Origin: Gandjariella thermophila
GTDB taxonomy: Bacteria > Actinomycetota > Actinomycetes > Mycobacteriales > Pseudonocardiaceae
DNA: 64,000 bases
Assembly (NCBI RefSeq): GCF_005405885.1
Contig: NZ_BJFL01000023.1
Location: forward strand, 1 to 64,000
Reading direction: 5' to 3'
In this document: one piece after another, positions 1-7,717 of the stretch
Numbering within the stretch: position 1 is the first letter of the stretch
How the letters are laid out: each line of letters begins with the position of its first letter
Program-made: the position numbers and the translations under genes
Notes under the pieces: model-generated
Database searches by the model: none
What the model saw: only the letters and a program-made list of their open reading frames with translations
Told to the model about the DNA's origin: nothing

Positions 1-124
1 CTGTAGTAGACTGGTAACGCAACGGCCCCGCCTGTAAGTCGTGTTCTGTGGTAGGAAAACGATCTTACCTGATCGGGGTCGTTGCCCTACTTTGAGGTGA
101 TCAAGCCGGCCTGAATAACGCTCA

Positions 125-421
125 ATGTTCCGTCAGCTGCGACATCTTCAGAAGATGTCAACCGAGCCCAACGTCGTACTTCGGGTCGTGCCTCGGGAGG
201 CTGTTCGTCAACTGGTCGTCGCGTCGTCGTTCACGCTGCTGAAGTTCCCGGCTCAGAAGCGATCCGTGGTGTATCTGGAAGACGTAGTGGGAGCAACTTA
301 CCTGCAGAAGGTCGCCGATGTCAGCCAGTACAGCGTGGTGTTTGGTCGGCTACGTGAGACGGCGCTCAGCCCCGAGGAATCCGAGGACTTGATTGCTACA
401 GTTGCGGCCACGTATGGGTGA
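125..421 (+). pseudogene. C-terminal remnant of a DUF5753 (Scr1-type) regulator
   Basis: The 98 residues resemble the C-terminal part of actinobacterial DUF5753 proteins. They contain a QLRHL segment, an NVVLRVVP strand, a SFTLLKFP strand, and an ending LSPEESEDLI that is typical of the family. Family members normally have an N-terminal XRE helix-turn-helix and about 270-290 residues. Here an in-frame TAA (116-118) lies just before the ATG, and no HTH-coding frame is visible in the first 124 bases. Base composition is also less GC-rich than in neighbouring genes. I read this as a truncated gene rather than a functional regulator. The family is usually paired with a DUF397 gene, which follows directly. 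The homology is fairly sure; loss of the N-terminus is inferred and could partly reflect the window start. Confidence 0.65.
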
Positions 422-444
422 CCGGTCGCTGAGGAGTGCGCGAT

Positions 445-660
445 ATGGAGCCGCCGCTGAGCTGCGGAAACTGGCGCAAGAGCAGCTGGAGCGGCTCCAG
501 TGGCGGCCAGTGCGTTGAGGTTGCCCTGGCTGGCGAGGTCGTCGCGGTGCGGGACTCGAAGAATCCGGGTGGGCCGGTGCTGATGCTTTCACCGTCCACA
601 TGGGACGGTTTTCGGGCAGAGATCGTAGCCGGGCGGTTCGACATCCATGGCACGCGCTGA
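445..660 (+). CDS. DUF397 domain protein
   Basis: This small protein (71 aa from the ATG at 445) has the DUF397 signature: a W-R-K-S-S-W-S motif near the N-terminus, a GGQCVEVA strand, VAVRDSKNPGGPVL, and a final W..F segment. An in-frame GTG at 436 overlaps the GAGGAG ribosome-binding site (431-436), so the ATG at 445, 8 nt after that site, is the better start. DUF397 proteins are small partners of XRE-DUF5753 regulators in actinomycetes; their biochemical role is unsettled. The upstream partner here is a truncated remnant, so this copy may be orphaned. Confidence 0.85.
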   Translation: MEPPLSCGNWRKSSWSGSSGGQCVEVALAGEVVAVRDSKNPGGPVLMLSPSTWDGFRAEIVAGRFDIHGTR

Positions 661-723
661 GGTGTGCGTTTGCGTCGTTCGGGCCGGTCCGTTCAGTCGG
701 GGGCTTCCCGCCCGCCGCCGGCA

Positions 724-1854
724 TCAGCCGGCTGCCAATGTCTCCAGGCGGGGTACCAGGGCGGCGGGGGCGGGCATGGCGGCCATCTCGGCGCGCACCT
801 CGGCGGTGGCCCGGCGCAGCTTGTCGTTGCCGAGCAACTCGCCGAGCAGGTCCGGGTCCACCGCGTCCGCCTCGGCGGTCAGCCCGGCGCCGCGTTCGGT
901 GACCGCGTGGGCGTTGATGTAGCGGTCCGCGCCGTCGGGCACCACGAGTTGCGGCACGCCCGCGTCGAGCACGGTGAGCGTGGTGCCCGCGCCGCCGTGG
1001 TGTACGGCAGCGGCGCAGGTGCGCAGCAGCGCGCCGAGCGGGGTCCAGCCGACCGGGCGGACGTTGTCCGGTAGCTCGCCGAGGGCTCCGGTGTCCGTGT
1101 TGCCCAGGGCGAGCACGAACTCGGCGTCCACGTGCCTTGCCGCCGCCACGATCCGTTCCACCGGGCCGAGCCCGGACATCCGCGGCACGACGGTGCCCAG
1201 GGTGACCGCGATGCGGGGCCGCTCCGCCGGCCGGACCAGCCACTCCGGCAGCACTGCGCCGCCGTTGTACGGCACGTACCGCATGGACCAGCCGTGCGGC
1301 TCGCCGCCCAGCATGCTGGGCGGCGCCACGTCGATGGTGGCATGCCGCCGCGGCGGCGCGGCCACCCCGTGCCGGTCGTAGGCGTCGGTCATGTGCTCGT
1401 GCAGCAGCGGCAGAGCGTCCTCGGCGCGGGCGAAGCCGAAGCCGTGCCCGACGGCCGGCACGCCCAGCTTGGCGGCGGCGAGCGGGCCGGTGCCCTGGAA
1501 CTGGGAGTACACCACCAGGTCCGGCCGCCAGTCCTCGGCGGCCTCGACCACTCCGTCGGCGAGGTGGCTGGCGATCCGGCCGAACGCGGTGATCGCCAGG
1601 CGGACGTCCCGAAGCTGGCCGCTCCGCATCCGCTCCACCAGCTCCGGCTGCTCCTCGTGCACCCGCGCGAAGAGGTCCCGCATGGTCAGGCCGGGGGCGA
1701 TGTCCACGACCTGCAGCCCGGCGTTCCGCACCGCCAGCGCGTCGGCCCCGGTGGCGAACAGCACCTCGTGCCCGGCCGCACGCAGCGCCCACGCCAGCGA
1801 CACCATCGGGAACGCGTGCCCGATGCCCGGCGTGGAGACGAAGAGAACCCGCAT
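724..1854 (-). CDS. GT1 family (MGT/EryCIII-like) glycosyltransferase
   Basis: The 376-aa protein matches the GT-B fold nucleotide-sugar glycosyltransferases that decorate macrolides and other small molecules. The N-terminus (MRVLFVSTPGIGHAFP) has the glycine-rich acceptor-domain strand. The C-terminal donor-binding half carries PVGWTPLGALL, the HHGGAGTTLTVLDAGVPQ motif and a DRYINA segment, which bind the nucleotide sugar. I start at 1854, not an upstream in-frame ATG at 1881, because GGAAGGA sits just before it. No biosynthetic cluster surrounds it, so aglycone and sugar are unknown; drug inactivation is another possible role. The gene stands alone, downstream of the GH16 gene on the same strand and separated from it by a strong hairpin. 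Confidence 0.88.
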   Translation of the reverse strand: MRVLFVSTPGIGHAFPMVSLAWALRAAGHEVLFATGADALAVRNAGLQVVDIAPGLTMRDLFARVHEEQPELVERMRSGQLRDVRLAITAFGRIASHLADGVVEAAEDWRPDLVVYSQFQGTGPLAAAKLGVPAVGHGFGFARAEDALPLLHEHMTDAYDRHGVAAPPRRHATIDVAPPSMLGGEPHGWSMRYVPYNGGAVLPEWLVRPAERPRIAVTLGTVVPRMSGLGPVERIVAAARHVDAEFVLALGNTDTGALGELPDNVRPVGWTPLGALLRTCAAAVHHGGAGTTLTVLDAGVPQLVVPDGADRYINAHAVTERGAGLTAEADAVDPDLLGELLGNDKLRRATAEVRAEMAAMPAPAALVPRLETLAAG

Positions 1855-1923
1855 CCGGCCCGTCCTTCCCCCGATCATCACCTGCGCTCGTGGACGCTAC
1901 TCGCCCCGCTGCCGGCCCATGGT

Positions 1924-1948
1924 GGGTGGGCGGTGTTCCCGCCCACCC
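1924..1948. terminator. Hairpin terminator downstream of the GH16 gene
   Basis: A perfect 10-bp stem (GGGTGGGCGG / CCGCCCACCC) with a 5-nt loop lies 12 bp beyond the GH16 stop codon, in the gap before the glycosyltransferase start. No U-tract is evident, as is usual for actinomycete terminators. Confidence 0.7.
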
Positions 1949-1959
1949 GACCCGGGTCG

Positions 1960-3360
1960 CTAGTGGGCGAAGTCAAACCAGTTCAGCGAGACGAACGGGG
2001 CCGGTTGGCCGCTGGTGAACGTCAGGTAGACGGTGTGCACGCCGGTGGTGGCGGCGATGTTGGCCGGTATCGTCCGCCAGCTCTGCCAGCCGCCGGTGTT
2101 GGCCACCGCGAAGCTGCCGATCGGCGCGCTGTCCCTGCGGTCCAGCCGCACCTCGACCAGGCCGCTCACCCCGCCGGCCGCGCCGGAGGCCACCCTGCCG
2201 TGGAACTGGGTGGCCGGCGTGGCGCCGAAGTCGACGTTCGGGTACTCGGCCCACGCCCCGTTGGCGAGCTGGCCGAGATCCTGGCCTCCCGAGGTGTCCA
2301 TGGTGGACTCCGTGGCCAGGCCCGAGGTCTGGCTGGCGCTCTCCGCCTGGATGGTGCCGTACGCGCTGGTGGTGCCGCTGGACGGGGCGGTCGTGGTCGT
2401 GGTGCCACCGCTGCCGCCCTTGGTGGCCACCGAGACGTAGTCCACCAGCATGGGTTGGCCGGAGACGGTGGCCGAGGTGGGGCCGCCGCCGAACGCCGCG
2501 GGGAAGCCACCGCCCATGGCCACGTTCAGGATGACGAAGAAACCGTGCTGGGTGGCGTTGTTCCAGGTGGTCTGGTCGACCTGGTTGGCGTTGACGGTGA
2601 AGAAGTTGTTGCCGTCCAGGTACCAGCGGATCTGCTGCGGGTTGGTGCTGTAGTCCAGCTCCATGGCGTAGGTGTGGAAACCGGTCTGGCAGCCGGCGCA
2701 GCCGCGTTCACCGCTGCCGATGCCGGTGGTCTCGTCGCACGGCCCGCCCGGGTCGGTGCCGCAGTGGAAGGTGCCGAACTCCGAGCTGCGGCCGTTGATG
2801 TCCTCCATGATGTCGATCTCGCCGATGCTCGGCCAGTTGGTCGCGCCGACCGGGCGGGCCGGTGCGCCGAGCATCCAGAACGCCGGCCAGTAGCCGAGGC
2901 CGTTCGTGGTGTTCACGTTCGGCTGCTGGATGGACGCCTCGACGCGCAGCACGCCGCCCGGCGGCGGCTGGAAGTCGGTGCGCTGGGTCTCGATGCGCGC
3001 CGACGTCCAGTTGCCGGACGCGTCGCGCACCGGGCGGATGGCCAGGTGGCCGTTGCCGTCCAGGGAGACGTTGTTCGGGCTGTTCGTCATCGTCTCGACC
3101 TCACCGGTGCCCCAGTGGTCGGCGCCGCCGGGGTAGCCGGTTCCGGTGTCGAACAGCCAGTTGGCGGAGGACGGCAGGGTGCCGCCCGCGCCGTCGAAGT
3201 CGTCGCTCCAGATGGTGGTGAACCCGCTGGGCGGGGCGGGAGCGGCATGCGCCGGCCGATCCTGGCCGGCGGTGAGTAATCCGGCGGGCACCACCGCGGC
3301 GGCGGCGCCGGCGGCGAGCAGCGCGCGCCACCGTCGGCTGGCGCGAGAGATGGCATGCAT
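1960..3360 (-). CDS. Secreted GH16 beta-glucanase with C-terminal CBM6
   Basis: This 466-aa protein is a predicted extracellular endo-beta-1,3(4)-glucanase (laminarinase type). It has a signal peptide of about 39 residues (Arg-rich start, hydrophobic core, AHA cleavage site) and a GH16 domain with the catalytic motif GEIDIME (nucleophile and acid/base glutamates near 181 and 186). A Thr/Ser/Gly-rich linker follows, then a CBM6-like carbohydrate-binding domain (from about residue 335: IQAESAS, ends SLNWFDF). The GTG that opens the frame at 3378 reads through the ribosome-binding site AAGGAGG, so the ATG at 3360 is the real start. A LacI/CebR-like palindrome 61 bp upstream suggests induction by glucan oligosaccharides. 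Confidence 0.92.
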   Translation of the reverse strand: MHAISRASRRWRALLAAGAAAAVVPAGLLTAGQDRPAHAAPAPPSGFTTIWSDDFDGAGGTLPSSANWLFDTGTGYPGGADHWGTGEVETMTNSPNNVSLDGNGHLAIRPVRDASGNWTSARIETQRTDFQPPPGGVLRVEASIQQPNVNTTNGLGYWPAFWMLGAPARPVGATNWPSIGEIDIMEDINGRSSEFGTFHCGTDPGGPCDETTGIGSGERGCAGCQTGFHTYAMELDYSTNPQQIRWYLDGNNFFTVNANQVDQTTWNNATQHGFFVILNVAMGGGFPAAFGGGPTSATVSGQPMLVDYVSVATKGGSGGTTTTTAPSSGTTSAYGTIQAESASQTSGLATESTMDTSGGQDLGQLANGAWAEYPNVDFGATPATQFHGRVASGAAGGVSGLVEVRLDRRDSAPIGSFAVANTGGWQSWRTIPANIAATTGVHTVYLTFTSGQPAPFVSLNWFDFAH

Positions 3361-3421
3361 GCGTGACCTCCTTGTCACGGCGGGATTCGGTGACCGGGCC
3401 GACCGGCCACTGACTCGATTA

Positions 3422-3435
3422 TGAGAGCGCTCTCA
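3422..3435. promoter_or_regulatory. LacI/CebR-type operator upstream of the GH16 gene
   Basis: TGAGAGCGCTCTCA is a perfect 14-bp palindrome. It differs from the CebR cellulose-response operator consensus (TGGGAGCGCTCCCA) only by one symmetric base change in each arm. Its place just upstream of a secreted glucanase fits repression by a LacI-family sugar sensor. No such regulator is encoded in this window. Confidence 0.75.
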
Positions 3436-3587
3436 CAACCGGAGTCCAATCGACCGTTCGGACCAACCGGTTCGCCCCGCCACGCCGCGCATCCCGGCAC
3501 ATGGGTGACCCAGGGGAGGTGGGGGCGGGGCCGCCTCGTCCTCTTCGCCGCCGGCGGCGCGGTGCGGACCGGAGCCGGCTGGGCGGG

Positions 3588-4244
3588 CTACCCGGTGGCC
3601 ACCGGAAGATCGGCCAGGCGCCACTCCAGCATCCCGTCGACCAGCCGGCGCGCGGCTCGGCCGTGCGCGGTGAGCAGGCGCACCGCGTCGTGCGCGAGCA
3701 CGCAGTACGCCCCCCGGCAGTAGGCGACGATCTCCTGGTCGGCCGGGATCTCGGCGAGCCGGCCGAGCAGTTCCGTCACCGGTACCGAGATCGCCCCCGG
3801 GATGTGCCCGGCGGCGTACTCCTCGCGCGGGCGCACGTCGAGCACGATGGTCTCGCCGGCGCGGACGCGGCGGAGCAGATCGTCCCGGCTGACCGACTCG
3901 GTGTCCGGGCCGAGATAGGCGGCGGCCGCCGCCCCGACATCCGGCAGGTGGGCGCTGGCGACCGTGCGCACCAGCGCGTAGAGCGCGGCGACGTCGGTGC
4001 CGGCGAGCCGGTAGTACACCCGGGTGCCCTCCCGGCGGGTGGCCACCAGGTTGGCCTGCCGCAGCGTCCGCAGGTGCGCGGACGCGGTGGTCAGGCCCAG
4101 GCCCGCGGCCCGCGCCAGGGACTCCACGGTGCGCTCCCCCTGGGCCAGCAGGTCCAGCAGCTCCAGCCGCCTGCCGCTGCCCAGCGCCTTGCCGACCCGG
4201 GCGAACTGCTCGTACAGCGCCGCCTTCGCGTCCCGATCGCTCAT
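3588..4244 (-). CDS. ArsR-family regulator fused to a rhodanese domain
   Basis: The 218-aa protein has an ArsR winged helix (about 10-100; recognition region TTASAHLRTLRQANLV, wing REGTRVYYRL). A rhodanese domain (about 118-215) follows, with the entry motif VLDVRPREEYAAGHIPGA and active loop YCRGAYC. No cysteine occurs in the HTH part, so the classical dithiol sensor of BigR/SqrR-type persulfide regulators is absent. The only two cysteines are in the rhodanese loop. It is divergent from an MBL-rhodanese enzyme across 72 bp of AT-richer DNA, so control of that operon by sulfane sulfur is likely (inferred). Confidence 0.9.
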   Translation of the reverse strand: MSDRDAKAALYEQFARVGKALGSGRRLELLDLLAQGERTVESLARAAGLGLTTASAHLRTLRQANLVATRREGTRVYYRLAGTDVAALYALVRTVASAHLPDVGAAAAAYLGPDTESVSRDDLLRRVRAGETIVLDVRPREEYAAGHIPGAISVPVTELLGRLAEIPADQEIVAYCRGAYCVLAHDAVRLLTAHGRAARRLVDGMLEWRLADLPVATG

Positions 4245-4316
4245 CGTTCCTCCACTGATCTATGGAATAGTGTATAACGGCGGTAGGGTGGCCGCCGGAC
4301 CGCGGGGAGGGCTGGC
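4245..4316. promoter_or_regulatory. Divergent promoter region of the rhodanese locus
   Basis: The 72-bp gap between the divergent genes holds an AT-rich stretch around 4260-4278 (tatggaatagtgtataac) that stands out from its surroundings. It has an imperfect dyad (TAT...ATA ends) of the kind bound by ArsR-family proteins. GGGGAGGG at about 4303-4310 is the SD site for the rightward gene. Exact operator and promoter elements cannot be fixed by eye. Confidence 0.5.
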
Positions 4317-5678
4317 ATGGGCACGGTCGATGTCGTTCCGCTGGTTGACGAGGGGCTGGGCAACTCGGCCTACCTGCTCGATCTCGGCGACGGGCGGGCG
4401 CTGGTGGTGGACGTCAGCCTCGACCTGCGCGGGGCGCGCCAGGCCGCCCGGCGCCGCGGGCTCGCCGTGGCGTTCGCCGCGGACACCCACCTGCACGCGG
4501 ACTTCGTCTCCGGCGCCCGGCAGCTGGCCGTCACCGAGGGCACCCGGATTCTCGCCTCCGCGGCCGGCAACCGGGAGTTCCCGCACACCGGGCTGCACGA
4601 CGGCGACGAGATCGACCTCGGCGGCCTGCGGCTGCGCGCCCTGGCCACCCCCGGGCACACCCACGAGCACCTGTCCTTCCTGCTGCTCGATGGGGACACC
4701 CCGGTCGGCGTGTTCACCGGCGGGTCGCTGCTGGTGGGCGCGGCCGCCCGGACCGACCTGAGCGGCCCGGAGCGCACCGAGCACCTGGCCCGCCGGCAGT
4801 ACGCCTCGCTGCGGCGGCTGGCCGTGCTGCCGGACGAGGTGGCGGTGTGGCCGACACATGGCGCCGGCTCCTTCTGCTCCGCGCCGCCCGGTACCCGGCG
4901 CACCAGCACCATCGGCCGGGAGCGGGAGACCAACCCGCTACTCCGCGCCGCTGACGAGGACGCCTTCGTCGCCGCGCTGCTCGGCTCGCTGGGCAGCTTC
5001 CCGCCGTACTTCCTCCGCCTGGCCGAGGTGAACCGGCGCGGCCCGGTCGTGCTCGACGCCGACCCCGCGCTGGCCCCGCTGGACGTGGCCGCCGTGCGGT
5101 CGCTGCTGGCCGGGGGCGCCGAGCTGGTCGACGTGCGGCCGGTGCCGGAGTTCGCCGCGGCGCACGTGCCCGGGGCGCTGTCCATCCCGCTGCGCCCGCA
5201 GTTCGCCTCCTGGCTGGGCTGGCTCGCACCGCAGGACCGGCCGCTGGTGGTGGTGCGGTCGGCGGACCAGGATCCCGGTGAGGTCGCCTGGCAGGCGGCC
5301 AAGATCGGCTACCGCAACCTCGCCGGCGAGCTGGCCGGCGGCCTGGACGCGTGGACCGCCGCCGGGCAGCCCACGGCCAGCACCCGCCTGGTGCGCGCCG
5401 GCGAGATCGGCGCGGCGCGGGTGCTGGACATCCGCCAGGCGCCGGAGTTCGCCGCCGGCCACCTGCCCGGCGCCGCGCACGTCGAGCTGGGCGATGTGCC
5501 CGGCCGGGCGGAGGAGTTGCCACGCGAGCCGACGGTGGTGATGTGCGGTCACGGCGAGCGCGCCATGGGCGCGGCCAGCCTGCTGGAGCGGGCCGGGCAC
5601 CGCGATCTCGCCGTGCTGCGGGGCGGACCGGAGGACTGGGTCGCGGTCACCGGCCGGGAGCTGGCGACCGGGCCATGA
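4317..5678 (+). CDS. Metallo-beta-lactamase fold hydrolase with two rhodanese domains
   Basis: The 453-aa enzyme resembles persulfide dioxygenase/rhodanese fusions (ETHE1/CstB/BLH type), which oxidise glutathione or other low-molecular-weight persulfides. The MBL domain (about 1-235) has metal-binding motifs THLHADF, ATPGHTHEHL and PTHGAGS. Two rhodanese domains follow. The first (about 255-350; LVDVRPVPEFAAAHVPGA) lacks the active-site Cys (VVVRSADQ) and is probably structural. The second (about 360-450; VLDIRQAPEFAAGHLPGA) has VVMCGHGERA, with the cysteine in place. It forms an operon with the MFS gene through an ATGA overlap and is probably controlled by the divergent ArsR-rhodanese protein. 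Confidence 0.9.
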   Translation: MGTVDVVPLVDEGLGNSAYLLDLGDGRALVVDVSLDLRGARQAARRRGLAVAFAADTHLHADFVSGARQLAVTEGTRILASAAGNREFPHTGLHDGDEIDLGGLRLRALATPGHTHEHLSFLLLDGDTPVGVFTGGSLLVGAAARTDLSGPERTEHLARRQYASLRRLAVLPDEVAVWPTHGAGSFCSAPPGTRRTSTIGRERETNPLLRAADEDAFVAALLGSLGSFPPYFLRLAEVNRRGPVVLDADPALAPLDVAAVRSLLAGGAELVDVRPVPEFAAAHVPGALSIPLRPQFASWLGWLAPQDRPLVVVRSADQDPGEVAWQAAKIGYRNLAGELAGGLDAWTAAGQPTASTRLVRAGEIGAARVLDIRQAPEFAAGHLPGAAHVELGDVPGRAEELPREPTVVMCGHGERAMGAASLLERAGHRDLAVLRGGPEDWVAVTGRELATGP

Positions 5679-6943
5679 CCACCACCCGGCCGGTGCGGCT
5701 CGGGCTACGCGCCAACCTGGCCCAGTTCAGCCTGCTGGTCGCGGTCAACGCGCTGGTCGGCGGGGTACTCGGGCAGGAGCGCAACGTGCTGCCCCTGCTG
5801 GCCGAGCGGGACTTCCGGCTCACCGCCTACACCGCCCTGCTGACGTACGTGCTCGCCTTCGGCGTCACCAAGGCGACCACCAACTACGCCGCCGGCACCC
5901 TCGCCGATCGGTTCGGCCGCAAGCCCGTGCTGCTGGCCGGCTGGCTGGTGGCCGTCCCGGTCCCGCTGCTGCTCATCTGGGCACCCAACTGGGGCTGGGT
6001 CGTCGCGGCCAACGTGCTGCTCGGCGTCAACCAGGGGCTCACCTGGTCCACCACGGTGATCATGAAGATCGACCTGGCCGGCCCGGCCCGGCGCGGGCTG
6101 GCCATGGGGCTCAACGAGGCCGCCGGCTACGGCGCCGTCGCGGTTACCGCCGCCACCACCGGCTACCTCGCCGCCCGCTACGGGCTGCGGCCGGCGCCGT
6201 TCCTGCTCGGCGCCTGCTACGTCGTGCTCGGCCTCGGCCTGACCACCTTCGCCGTGCGGGAGACCCGCGACCACGCCCGGCTGGAGGCCGCGCAGCACGT
6301 GCCCCGCGCGGGCGGCCGGCACGACCCCCTGCACGCCGGGCTCACCGCGCGGGAGGTGTTCGGCCACACCAGCCTGCGGGAACCGGCGCTGTCCGCGGCG
6401 AGCCAGGCCGGCATGGTGAACAACCTCAATGACGGCTTGGCCATGGGCCTGTTCCCGATCCTGTTCGTCGCCGGCGGCCTGTCCATCGGCCGGATGGGCG
6501 TGCTCACCGCGCTCTACCCGGCGGTCTGGGGCCTCGGGCAGCTCGTCACCGGCCCGCTGTCCGACCGCTGCGGCCGCAAGGGCCTGATCACCGCGGGGAT
6601 GCTGGTCCAGGCCGCCGCCCTGGCCCTGGTCGCCGCCGGCGACGGCTTCGGGTTGTGGGCCGCGGCGGCCGTGCTGCTCGGTGCCGGCACCGCCATGGTG
6701 TACCCCACGCTGCTCGCGGTGATCGGCGACGTGGCCCACCCGGCCTGGCGGGCCCGCGCGGTTGGCGTGTACCGGCTGTGGCGGGACGGCGGTTTCGCCG
6801 TCGGCGCCGTGGTCTCCGGCGTCGCCGCCGACCTGTGGGGCGTGCGCGGCGCGGTGTGGGTGGTCGCCGCGATCACCGCCGCCTCCGGGCTCGTCGTCGC
6901 CGCCCGCATGTACGAGACCCACCCGCGCGAGCGGGCCGGTTAG
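5675..6943 (+). CDS. MFS transporter of the rhodanese operon
   Basis: The 422-aa membrane protein has about 12 hydrophobic segments. The MFS signature between TM2 and TM3 (GTLADRFGRKPVL) is repeated in the second half (GPLSDRCGRKGLI). Its ATG overlaps the TGA of the MBL-rhodanese gene (ATGA), so the two are translationally coupled. The context suggests export of a sulfur oxyanion or a thiol-linked compound, but the sequence does not reveal the substrate. The stop overlaps by 3 bp the stop of the convergent ABC permease gene. Confidence 0.88.
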   Translation: MTTTRPVRLGLRANLAQFSLLVAVNALVGGVLGQERNVLPLLAERDFRLTAYTALLTYVLAFGVTKATTNYAAGTLADRFGRKPVLLAGWLVAVPVPLLLIWAPNWGWVVAANVLLGVNQGLTWSTTVIMKIDLAGPARRGLAMGLNEAAGYGAVAVTAATTGYLAARYGLRPAPFLLGACYVVLGLGLTTFAVRETRDHARLEAAQHVPRAGGRHDPLHAGLTAREVFGHTSLREPALSAASQAGMVNNLNDGLAMGLFPILFVAGGLSIGRMGVLTALYPAVWGLGQLVTGPLSDRCGRKGLITAGMLVQAAALALVAAGDGFGLWAAAAVLLGAGTAMVYPTLLAVIGDVAHPAWRARAVGVYRLWRDGGFAVGAVVSGVAADLWGVRGAVWVVAAITAASGLVVAARMYETHPRERAG

Positions 6944-7674
6944 GGCGTGCGGCGGCGCAGGTTGGCGGCGCCAAGCAGGAGCGCGAGCAGCACGCAGCCG
7001 GCGACGATCGCGATGTCCCGGACCAGGTCCGTGTCCACCGTGCTGGACGACGTGACGTGGTTCAGCGCGTCCACGGCGTAGGACAGCGGCATCACGTCGG
7101 ACGCCCAGCCGAGCACGGTGGCCATCTGGCCGCGCGGCTGGAGCAGTCCACAGAGGAGGATCTGCGGCATCGCGAACACCGGCATGAACTGCATGGCCTG
7201 GAACTCGGTGCGGGCGAACGCGCTGACGAACAGGCCGAGCGCCATGCCGAGCAGCGCGTCCAGCACGGCCACCAGCACGAGTGTCCACACCGGACCAGCG
7301 ATGTCCACGCCCAGCCAGGCCAGCGACACCCCGAGGGTGACGGCCACCTGGAGCACGGCGAGCAGCCCGAACGCCAGCGCGTAGCCGAGGAGCAGGTCGA
7401 GCTTGGCGATCGGCATGGTCATCAGCCGTTCCAGCGTGCCCGTGGTGCGCTCGCGCAGCGTGATGATCGAGCTGATCATGAACATGATCAGGAACGGGAA
7501 GACGGCCAGCAGCGCGGGGGCGAGGTGGGCGAAGAGGCGCTCGGAGTCGAAGACGTAGCGCAGCAGCACGAGCAGGGCGGTGGGCAGCAGCACCAGCATC
7601 ACCACCGTCCTGGGGTCGTGCCGGAGCTGGGTGAGCAGCCGCCGCGCCGTCGCCAGCGTGATGACCGGGTTCAC
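6940..7674 (-). CDS. ABC-2 type transporter permease
   Basis: This 244-aa membrane protein has six predicted TM helices and typical ABC-2 features: a cytoplasmic RERTTGTLERLMTMPI loop after TM2 and PLSYAVDALNHV before the last helix. It is the membrane half of a drug/lipid exporter with the ATPase upstream. The GTG at 7674 has GGGAGGGG before it; the longer open frame upstream is Arg/Pro-rich and overlaps the ATPase end, so I discard it. Gene order is TetR, ATPase, permease, all leftward. Confidence 0.9.
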   Translation of the reverse strand: MNPVITLATARRLLTQLRHDPRTVVMLVLLPTALLVLLRYVFDSERLFAHLAPALLAVFPFLIMFMISSIITLRERTTGTLERLMTMPIAKLDLLLGYALAFGLLAVLQVAVTLGVSLAWLGVDIAGPVWTLVLVAVLDALLGMALGLFVSAFARTEFQAMQFMPVFAMPQILLCGLLQPRGQMATVLGWASDVMPLSYAVDALNHVTSSSTVDTDLVRDIAIVAGCVLLALLLGAANLRRRTP

Positions 7675-7717
7675 GGCCCCTCCCTCCCACGTCGGCGGCT
7701 GCGGCTTGGCGCACGCA

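Noticed and set aside
51-90. Possible hairpin GTAGG/CCTAC with inner ACGA/TCGT in the first 100 bases
   Set aside because: The arms are short and interrupted and no gene start is nearby, so function cannot be argued.
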